Assembly (NCBI GenBank): GCA_005880075.1
Contig: VBJT01000131.1
Span: 1 to 5,081, forward strand
Source of the DNA: Chloroflexota bacterium
GTDB lineage: Bacteria; Chloroflexota; Dehalococcoidia; SM23-28-2; RBG-16-64-32
Length of the DNA: 5,081 bases
Direction: 5' to 3'
In this document: positions 1 to 4,407 of the stretch, in pieces
Position numbering within the stretch: the stretch's first letter is position 1
Layout: each line of letters starts with the position of its first letter
Program-made: the position numbers and the translations under genes
Notes under the pieces: generated by a model
Told to the model about the DNA's origin: nothing
The model's database searches: none
The model's input: the letters and a program-made list of their open reading frames with translations, nothing else

Positions 1-189
1 GCCGATTCCAGCGATCTCGACAACGATCACTACCTGCTCTTCAGTCTCGTAGATATCCACCGCCGGCTCCATGAACGGAAGGGAGAAGCTCGGGCGGCCG
101 GGGGCGCCGATGACGCGCTGACGCGCTTGCTCCATGCGTGCGCGGATCTGTTCGAACTGCGGAGACGGCTGCGAGGCGCGCTTTGTCAT
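1..189 (-). CDS. Hsp20/alpha-crystallin small heat-shock protein, N-terminal part (cut by left edge)
   Basis: This is an ATP-independent holdase chaperone of the cytoplasm that binds unfolding proteins. Only the first 63 residues are in the window. They show a polar, Gln/Arg-rich N-terminal arm (residues 1-30), then PFMEPAVDIYETEEQVVI and EIAGI at residues 38-62. That is the characteristic opening of the alpha-crystallin domain (P-x-hydrophobic-D-I-Y-E-T, later E-x-x-G). The rest of the beta sandwich and the C-terminal IXI motif lie off the left edge. The ATG at 189 is chosen because a GAAGAG stretch sits about 4-9 nt upstream. An in-frame GTG at 201-199 overlaps the preceding RidA stop as GTGA and would add four residues (VKSR), so the true start is undecided. 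It is the last visible gene of the gyrA-ridA-hsp20 run and is probably translated by coupling to ridA. Family assignment is confident from the motif; the subtype is not resolvable. Confidence 0.85.
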   Translation of the reverse strand, partial: MTKRASQPSPQFEQIRARMEQARQRVIGAPGRPSFSLPFMEPAVDIYETEEQVVIVVEIAGIG

Positions 190-197
190 CCTGCTCT

Positions 198-656
198 TCA
201 CGGCGCCACTTCAACAATCATCTCGACTTCAACCGCTATATTCATCGGCAGCTCCGCCATGCCAACCGAACTCCGCGCGTGCTTGCCCCTTTCGCCGAAT
301 AGATCGAGCAACAGCGACGAAGCACCGTCCATGACCGCGTGCTGGTCGTTGAAACCAGGGGCACTATTCACGAAACCCAGCAACTTCACAACGCGGCCGA
401 CCTCCTCCAGTTCCCCGATCTCTTCTTGAAGCGCGCTCAGGCAATTGATCACGCAGAGCCTCGCGGCCGCCTGCGCCACACCGATGTCCACGTCGCCGCC
501 GACCTTGCCGGTGACCGCGCCGTCCGCGCCAATCGGCCCGGCGCCGGACACGAAGACTAGATTTCCTGCGCGAACAGCACCCGCATACTTGCCGTAAGAT
601 CGCCTCGCCGGCAGCGTTATCCCAAGCTCTCGAAGTCGCTCGGCGACAGTCCCCAT
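198..656 (-). CDS. RidA/YjgF/YER057c/UK114 family protein (putative enamine/imine deaminase)
   Basis: 152 aa, belonging to the longer RidA-like subgroup with an N-terminal ERLRELGITLP helix. Archetypal RidA is a trimeric cytosolic enzyme that hydrolyses reactive 2-aminoacrylate and related enamines to keto acids plus ammonia. Visible landmarks are GNLVFVSGAGPI (31-42), GKVGGDVDI (50-58), AARLCVINCLSAL (64-76), KLLGFVNSAPGF (91-102), HARSSVGMAELP (126-137) and VEVEMIVEV (142-150). Aligned with E. coli RidA, the substrate carboxylate-binding Arg105 is kept as Arg128 and Glu120 as Glu143, but Cys107 is Ser130. Deaminase activity is therefore plausible but unproven, as many paralogues in this superfamily have other or unknown roles. 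The start at 656 follows the gyrA stop by 7 nt with only a weak Shine-Dalgarno sequence. The conserved N-terminal helix begins at residue 4, which supports this start. It overlaps or lies 8 nt from the hsp20 start, giving a compact operon. The substrate is unknown. Confidence 0.9.
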   Translation of the reverse strand: MGTVAERLRELGITLPARRSYGKYAGAVRAGNLVFVSGAGPIGADGAVTGKVGGDVDIGVAQAAARLCVINCLSALQEEIGELEEVGRVVKLLGFVNSAPGFNDQHAVMDGASSLLLDLFGERGKHARSSVGMAELPMNIAVEVEMIVEVAP

Positions 657-663
657 CGGCTGC

Positions 664-3291
664 TTATTCGCTCTTCTTCGGCCGCGGAGTTCTCTTTCTC
701 ACCTCGTCCGCCGCATCTCCTGGCTTGGGCTTGTCACCATCGTCAGCCACGGCGACCGTTGCGCCCGTCGGCAGGCCATCAGGCGTGTCGTACTCGCGCT
801 GCATATCGATCACGGCAACAGCGGCGACGCGGTCGCGGTCGACATCCATTAGCGTGACGCCCTGCGTGGAACGAAGCTGTTTCGAGATGTGCTCGATTGG
901 CGTACGAAGGACAATGCCCTCCTCCGAGATAAGCATCAGTTCGTGGCTCGGGCCCACCATTCGAGCCGCCATCAGCTCGCCGGTCTTGGGCGTCGTCTTG
1001 AACGTCCGCACGCCTTGCCCGCCGCGCCCGTGTCTCGGGTACTCGTCAACGTTTGTGCGCTTGCCGAACCCGAACTCGCTGACAACCAATAGTGCCTCTG
1101 CGGCGCTCGCGATTTCCATACCGACCATGCGGTCTCCGGAGGCGAGCCTCATCCCGCGGACACCTCCCGAGAGGCGGGAAGCGGAGCGAAGCAGTTTGAC
1201 CGGGAAGCGGACAGACTGCCCGCGCGCGGACACGAGAATCGCGTCGTCGGCATCAACGGCCAGCTTGGCCGACACCAGCTCGTCGGCAGGCTCCAGGTCC
1301 ATCGCGTTTAGCCCATCGCGTCGAACGTTGGCGAAGTTCTTCAGCGGGGTCTTCTTGACCTCGCCCAGCTTCGTCGCCACAACCATGTACTCGTGATCCA
1401 GGTCCGGTGGAATTCGTACGACTGCCGTAATGCGCTCCCTCTGGTCCAGCTGAAGTAGCTGCATTACCGATTCGCCGCGCGCTTGGCGGGACTCATCGGT
1501 GACTTCGTATGTCTTGACTTGAAAGCAGCGGCCGCGGTCGGTGAAGAAGATGAGCTTGTCGTGCGTATCGGCCACGACGAGGTGCCGGACGGCATCGTCC
1601 TCGCGCGTCTTCATGCCGATCACCCCGACGCCGCCCCGGCGCTGCGCGCGGTAGGTGCTCAGCGGCAACCGCTTGATGAAGCCGCGCTTCGAAATTGTGA
1701 CCACGACCTCCTGGTGCGCCACCATGTCCTCTTCCGAGAACTCTTCCGGCTCCTGGTCCACGATGATCGTGCGGCGGTCGTCGCCGTAGGTCTTCTTTAG
1801 GTCGACCGCATCGTCTTTGATCAAAGAGTCGATCTTGCGGGGGTTAGCAAGCAGGTCCTCGAGGTACGAGATCAGCTCGATCAGCTCCTTGTACTCGTCC
1901 TGGATCTTGTCGCGCTCCAGCTTGGCCAGGCGGCGCAGCTGCATATCGAGGACCGCCTGCGCCTGGCGGTCGCTCAATTCGAATGGCGCGCGCATCAAAC
2001 GGCCCTTCGCCTCCTCGGCTGAAGGAGACTGCCGAATCGTCTGGATGACCTGATCAAGCATGTCGATCGCTTTGAGCAACCCTTCCAGAACGTGCGCCCG
2101 GTCGCGGGCCTTCTCGAGGTCGAACTCCGACCGGCGGCGGATCACATCGCGCCGGTGGTCAATGTAGGACTCGAGCATCTTCTTGAGGCTCACTGTGCGC
2201 GGCTGCCGGTCCACCAGCGCGAGCATGTTGACCGCGAAGGCCGACTGCATGGCAGTGTGCTTGTAGAGCGCGTTCAGCAGTTGTCGTGGCTGCGCCTCAC
2301 GCTTTAGCTCGATGACGATGCGCATGCCGTGGCGGTCCGACTCATCTCGCAGGTCCGCGATGCCGTCGATGCGCTTGGCGCGGGCCAGGTCGGCGATCTT
2401 CTCGACAAGCGTGGCCTTGTTTGTCTGATAAGGCAGTTCGGTGACGATGATCTGGTTCCGGTTCCCCTTCGCCATTTCTTCGATGTGCACGCGCGCCCTG
2501 GTGACGATGCGGCCTCGGCCCTCGAACGCGCCCCGGATGGCGTCCCTACGCTCGGATGTGGGGCCCTGGCCATTGGTTGCGGGCAGGCGCACAGTCTCGT
2601 AGCGGAAGATGACTCCGCCGGTGGGGAAGTCCGGCCCCCTTACGATTTCGGCCAGCTCCTCCATGGTCGCTTCGGGATGGTCGATCAAATGCGCGACAGC
2701 GTCGCATAGTTCCCCGAGGTTGTGCGGCGGTATGTTCGTGGCCATTCCGACGGCAATGCCGGACGCGCCGTTTGCCAGCAGGTTCGGCACCCGCGCCGGG
2801 AGCACAACCGGCTCCTTCAGCTCATCGTCAAAGTTCGGGGACATGTCGACGGTGTTCTTCTCGATGTCCGCCAGTAGTTCGGTCGCAATCCGCGTGAGAC
2901 GCGCCTCCGTGTAGCGGTAGGCCGCCGGTGGGTCGCCATCTACGGATCCAAAGTTGCCCTGTCCATCCACCAGCGGATACCGCATCGAGAAGGTTTGGAC
3001 CAAACGCACGAGCGCGTCGTACACGGGGGCGTCCCCGTGCGGGTGGTAGTTCTTGAGGACCTCACCGACAATACCGGCGCACTTTCGGTATTTCGTGCCC
3101 GGGTTCAACCCCATCTGCTGCATCGCATAGAGGATGCGGCGCTGGACCGGCTTCAGCCCGTCGCGGATGTCCGGCAGCGCGCGCTGGACAATGACGGACA
3201 TCGCGTAGTCGAGATACGACGAGCGCATCTCCTCTTCGATCTTGATTGGGCGCACGCTCAGTGCGGGAATCGGCGGTGGTTCGAGGGTCAT
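664..3291 (-). CDS. gyrA: DNA gyrase subunit A
   Basis: 875 aa, the expected full length. GyrA is the DNA breakage-reunion subunit of the A2B2 gyrase that introduces negative supercoils using ATP hydrolysed by GyrB (gyrB is not in this window). The N-terminal winged-helix/tower region carries SSYLDYAMSVIVQRALPDIR (24-43), YHPHGDAPVYD (82-92), LVDGQGNFGSVDGD (107-120) and the catalytic Tyr127 in RYTEARL. DELKEPVVLPARVPNLL (156-172) and GASGIAVGMATNIPPH (175-190) follow. The coiled-coil and C-gate region is about 370-500. The C-terminal beta-pinwheel begins near 525 and contains the GyrA box QRRGGVG (550-556), which favours gyrase over topoisomerase IV. Repeats such as SGGVRGMRL and RGGQGVRTFK fall in later blades. 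The tail after 850 is Lys/Pro/Asp-rich. The start is secure: AAGGAG lies 5 nt upstream and an in-frame TAA directly abuts the ATG, so no upstream extension is possible. Numbering is E. coli plus 5 in the quinolone pocket: Ser83 is Ala88 and Asp87 is Asp92. It heads an operon with ridA and hsp20. Confidence 0.98.
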   Translation of the reverse strand: MTLEPPPIPALSVRPIKIEEEMRSSYLDYAMSVIVQRALPDIRDGLKPVQRRILYAMQQMGLNPGTKYRKCAGIVGEVLKNYHPHGDAPVYDALVRLVQTFSMRYPLVDGQGNFGSVDGDPPAAYRYTEARLTRIATELLADIEKNTVDMSPNFDDELKEPVVLPARVPNLLANGASGIAVGMATNIPPHNLGELCDAVAHLIDHPEATMEELAEIVRGPDFPTGGVIFRYETVRLPATNGQGPTSERRDAIRGAFEGRGRIVTRARVHIEEMAKGNRNQIIVTELPYQTNKATLVEKIADLARAKRIDGIADLRDESDRHGMRIVIELKREAQPRQLLNALYKHTAMQSAFAVNMLALVDRQPRTVSLKKMLESYIDHRRDVIRRRSEFDLEKARDRAHVLEGLLKAIDMLDQVIQTIRQSPSAEEAKGRLMRAPFELSDRQAQAVLDMQLRRLAKLERDKIQDEYKELIELISYLEDLLANPRKIDSLIKDDAVDLKKTYGDDRRTIIVDQEPEEFSEEDMVAHQEVVVTISKRGFIKRLPLSTYRAQRRGGVGVIGMKTREDDAVRHLVVADTHDKLIFFTDRGRCFQVKTYEVTDESRQARGESVMQLLQLDQRERITAVVRIPPDLDHEYMVVATKLGEVKKTPLKNFANVRRDGLNAMDLEPADELVSAKLAVDADDAILVSARGQSVRFPVKLLRSASRLSGGVRGMRLASGDRMVGMEIASAAEALLVVSEFGFGKRTNVDEYPRHGRGGQGVRTFKTTPKTGELMAARMVGPSHELMLISEEGIVLRTPIEHISKQLRSTQGVTLMDVDRDRVAAVAVIDMQREYDTPDGLPTGATVAVADDGDKPKPGDAADEVRKRTPRPKKSE

Positions 3292-3446
3292 TTAATCTCC
3301 TTGGGGCGGGGCTCGGTGAGCATTTGCGGACGAGTCGGACGCTCAGCGCGACGACTCTTGAGACCGGAAAGCGGATCGTGGGTGGAGGTCTTCTGGCCTG
3401 CGGGGTACACCCTAAGGCCTCCATTCACGAGGACGCACAACGTCAC
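3288..3446 (-). CDS. Candidate leader ORF upstream of gyrA (52 aa, leaderless GTG start)
   Basis: An open frame of 52 codons plus TGA fills the whole predicted gyrA leader. Its GTG (3446-3444) begins 6 nt after the TATAAT box, which is where transcription should start, so it would be read from a leaderless mRNA. Its TGA overlaps the gyrA ATG as ATGA. The gyrA Shine-Dalgarno sequence is encoded in its last codons, so translation of this frame could couple to gyrA or modulate it. The peptide starts MTLCVLVNGG, is rich in Arg and Pro in its second half (for example RRAERPTRPQ) and ends RPKEIK. No family, signal peptide or membrane segment is recognised. About two thirds of third positions are G or C, compatible with coding but not decisive. 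In GC-rich DNA a 52-codon frame can arise by chance, and other starts (GTG at codons 7 and 13) exist. Treat it as a hypothesis. Confidence 0.3.
   Translation of the reverse strand: MTLCVLVNGGLRVYPAGQKTSTHDPLSGLKSRRAERPTRPQMLTEPRPKEIK
3297..3302 (-). promoter_or_regulatory. gyrA Shine-Dalgarno sequence
   Basis: AAGGAG on the minus strand, 5 nt before the gyrA ATG. It is the strongest ribosome-binding site on this strand and fixes the gyrA start. It also forms the AAG GAG codons near the end of the leader open frame that stops in the gyrA ATG. Confidence 0.9.
3384..3422 (-). other. Possible hairpin in the gyrA leader
   Basis: On the minus strand GGAGG near the 5' side of the leader can pair with CCTCC about 30 nt later. 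Inside are GGCC/GGCC and GGG(TGTA)CCC complementary stretches. GGAGGCC is shared by the outer and inner pairings, so the two folds compete. This is the most structured part of the untranslated leader. It has no U tract and matches no riboswitch class that I recognise. Confidence 0.25.
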
Positions 3447-3459
3447 GTATAAATTATAC
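3447..3459. promoter_or_regulatory. Perfect 13-bp palindrome covering the gyrA -10 box (possible operator)
   Basis: GTATAA-A-TTATAC is a perfect inverted repeat around a single central base. It contains the gyrA -10 box on the minus strand and also a TATAAA on the plus strand. A dimeric repressor binding here would block transcription start. Alternatively, the symmetry may simply reflect two overlapping -10-like boxes. No binding protein can be named. Confidence 0.4.
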
Positions 3460-3482
3460 CTGAATTACCCATGGCGAGACAG
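3453..3482 (-). promoter_or_regulatory. Predicted gyrA operon promoter
   Basis: A perfect minus-strand TATAAT (3458-3453) is preceded at 18-bp spacing by a weak -35, CTGTCT (3482-3477, three of six matches to TTGACA). Predicted transcription start is about 3446, giving a leader of about 155 nt before gyrA. The surrounding 30 bp are distinctly AT-rich compared with the GC-rich flanks. The -10 is certain as a sequence match; the -35 is poor, so an activator or another sigma contact may be needed. Confidence 0.6.
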
Positions 3483-3519
3483 CACGCAGAATCGTCGGTA
3501 GTAAGTCAGTTTGAATCGC

Positions 3520-3675
3520 CTAGCCGAAGATCCAGCGACCCAGGGCAATCGACCCAAGAATAATGCTGGCTATAAATGATGCAAGGCCAAGGACGATGAT
3601 GATAAACACGTACGGCATGGTCGGTGCGCCCCAGTACAGCAGCCTCCCCCAAGCCTGCGTTATTGCCCGCCACAT
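3520..3675 (-). CDS. Small single-span membrane protein, hypothetical (51 aa)
   Basis: The frame encodes a 51-residue peptide: a short amphipathic, Trp-rich N-terminus (MWRAITQAWGRLLYWG), then a strongly hydrophobic stretch from about residue 21 to 45 (MPYVFIIIVLG, then LASFIASIILG), ending GRWIFG. This is one convincing transmembrane helix. About two thirds of third codon positions are G or C, similar to neighbouring genes. No convincing Shine-Dalgarno sequence precedes the ATG at 3675. A TTG at 3744 would give 74 aa, with an N-terminal extension that looks non-coding, and an ATG at 3618 would leave only the helix (32 aa). It lies upstream of the gyrA promoter on the same strand and diverges from the GbsR-like gene. 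I recognise no family; it could be a chance hydrophobic frame, but the clean TM segment makes a real microprotein plausible. Confidence 0.4.
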   Translation of the reverse strand: MWRAITQAWGRLLYWGAPTMPYVFIIIVLGLASFIASIILGSIALGRWIFG

Positions 3676-3737
3676 TCTAAGACCATCGTTGTAGCGCAGA
3701 GGCGGGCAGGCGTCAACGAGCGAGTTCCCTCTGGGGC

Positions 3738-3767
3738 TTGACAAAGACGAAGTTCGTTTGGCAGAAT
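3738..3767 (+). promoter_or_regulatory. Predicted promoter of the GbsR-like regulator gene
   Basis: A perfect TTGACA (3738-3743) is followed after 18 bp by CAGAAT (3762-3767, four of six matches to TATAAT). Start of transcription would be near 3774, giving a leader of about 25 nt. A second -10-like box, TATTCT (3788-3793), lies 5 nt before the ATG, has no good -35, and would give a leaderless mRNA. Which one is used cannot be decided from sequence. Confidence 0.5.
3747..3757. promoter_or_regulatory. 11-bp palindrome in the promoter spacer (possible operator)
   Basis: ACGAA-G-TTCGT is a perfect inverted repeat lying exactly between the TTGACA box and its candidate -10. An operator here would allow repression, most simply autorepression by the winged-helix regulator encoded immediately downstream. 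Family members bind DNA as dimers, which fits a palindromic site. Short palindromes also occur by chance. Confidence 0.35.
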
Positions 3768-3779
3768 TGGCGTGAAAAC

Positions 3780-3797
3780 GTTCTGGTTATTCTAAAC
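3780..3797 (+). repeat. GTTC-N6-TTCTAAAC motif, copy 1
   Basis: This 18-bp spaced motif lies directly before the ATG of the GbsR-like gene and recurs at 4312-4329 with identical spacing. It could be a shared regulator site or a shared -10 region. Conserved bases are the outer GTTC and TTCTAAAC; the six central bases differ. Confidence 0.35.
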
Positions 3798-3798
3798 G

Positions 3799-4290
3799 AT
3801 GAGTACCTGGCGAGATCGGGTAACACAATCGCTGGGCGATGCCGCCAGCCGCTCCGGAGTGCTGTCGGAGACGGCCGGCAAGATCTTTGCCGTCCTATAC
3901 CTGAACCCCGGTCCGCTCTCTCTGGATGAGATCTCGCGTGAAGTCGGCACGAGCAAGGGCAACACCAGCGTGCAGGTCCGTGAACTGCTAGACCTGGGGA
4001 TGGTGCGGAAAGTCTGGGTACGGCGCAGCCGGCGCGACTACTACGAAGCGGTCACGGACCTCTGGTCGATTGCGGCGGAGGTCATCGGTCGCCGCCTCGA
4101 GCAGGAGGCGCGATCGCTGCTCGCGGCCGTCAGCGCTACCGAAAAAGAGCTGCCGGCTGCGGCGGGTGACCTGGTGATCGGCAGGGTGAAGTCGTTGCGC
4201 TTGTTCCTCGAGTTGGTGGCGGCAGGGATCGAAGGGTTTCGGCGCGGGGAGGTGATGAGCCCAACGGAATTGCGAAAGGTGGCGGGTTAG
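3799..4290 (+). CDS. GbsR/MarR-type winged-helix transcriptional regulator
   Basis: 163 aa, the usual length of the COG1510 (GbsR) group, which comprises dimeric cytoplasmic DNA-binding repressors related to MarR. Known members sense small molecules; B. subtilis GbsR responds to choline. The winged helix spans about residues 23-85. It has an entry helix (SETAGKIFAVLYLNPGPLS), the HTH scaffold LDEISREVG (42-50), a recognition helix from SKGNTSVQVRELLDLG (52-67), and a basic wing VRKVWVRRSRRDYYEA (69-84), whose RRDYYEA end is typical of the group. Residues 90-150 form charged helices with heptad-like Leu spacing, likely the dimerisation and effector region. No Shine-Dalgarno sequence precedes the ATG, implying leaderless or SD-independent initiation. 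A palindrome in its promoter suggests autoregulation. The downstream membrane-protein/SRPBCC-like genes are likely targets because of proximity and a shared motif. The ligand is unknown. Confidence 0.85.
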   Translation: MSTWRDRVTQSLGDAASRSGVLSETAGKIFAVLYLNPGPLSLDEISREVGTSKGNTSVQVRELLDLGMVRKVWVRRSRRDYYEAVTDLWSIAAEVIGRRLEQEARSLLAAVSATEKELPAAAGDLVIGRVKSLRLFLELVAAGIEGFRRGEVMSPTELRKVAG

Positions 4291-4302
4291 CCTCTTTTTT
4301 TT
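4274..4302 (+). terminator. Intrinsic-terminator-like hairpin overlapping the regulator stop codon
   Basis: The 5' arm GAAAGGTGGC (4274-4283) and 3' arm GCCTCTTTTT (4290-4299) pair around a GGGTTA loop with one T/T mismatch and G-T wobbles. A run of eight T ends at 4302. The loop and 3' arm include the TAG stop. The GC core is short (3 plus 1-2 pairs), so efficiency may be partial, allowing some read-through to the next genes. Confidence 0.5.
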
Positions 4303-4311
4303 CGGGATATT

Positions 4312-4329
4312 GTTCCAAAATTTCTAAAC
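4312..4329 (+). repeat. GTTC-N6-TTCTAAAC motif, copy 2
   Basis: Second copy of the spaced motif found before the GbsR-like gene, here in an AT-rich patch 78 nt upstream of the membrane-protein start. The 117-nt spacer that holds it shows no convincing -35/-10 pair, so this patch is the best candidate for the promoter or operator of the downstream genes. Confidence 0.35.
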
Positions 4330-4393
4330 TAAGTAAAGACAAGCGATGCGAAGCTCTATGACACGAAAGGCGCACCGTCAAAAGCGAGAAAGT

Positions 4394-4399
4394 AGGAGG
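4394..4399 (+). promoter_or_regulatory. Shine-Dalgarno sequence deciding the start at 4408
   Basis: A perfect AGGAGG lies 8 nt before the ATG at 4408. Another ATG, in a different frame at 4401, is only 1 nt from it, too close to be used, and leads to a shadow frame. This decides both the start and the frame of the membrane protein. Confidence 0.85.
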
Positions 4400-4407
4400 T
4401 ATGCGCA

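Noticed and set aside
725..1396. Long open frame of 223 codons on the plus strand opposite gyrA
   Set aside because: It is fully antisense to an unambiguous gyrA coding region, has Ser/Thr/Arg-rich low-complexity composition typical of antisense frames in GC-rich DNA, and has no Shine-Dalgarno sequence or domain.
3062..3424. 120-codon minus-strand frame starting ATG at 3424, overlapping the gyrA leader and gyrA 5' end
   Set aside because: Most of it is gyrA in another frame. The product is Arg/Pro-rich with no recognisable domain. The GGAGG within its own start codon region cannot act as its ribosome-binding site.
2995..3501. 168-codon plus-strand frame antisense to the gyrA start and leader
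   Set aside because: Antisense shadow of the conserved gyrA N-terminus. No ribosome-binding site or domain, and it crosses the gyrA promoter.
3471..3563. 30-codon plus-strand frame starting ATG downstream of the TATAAA in the palindrome
   Set aside because: No Shine-Dalgarno sequence, low-complexity Ser/Gln/Arg product, and it runs antisense into the small membrane ORF. The TATAAA has no supporting -35.
3686..3719. TCGTTG / CAACGA inverted repeat with a 22-nt loop
   Set aside because: Only six base pairs with a long loop and no U tract, in the region upstream of or within the start of the small membrane ORF; expected by chance at this length.
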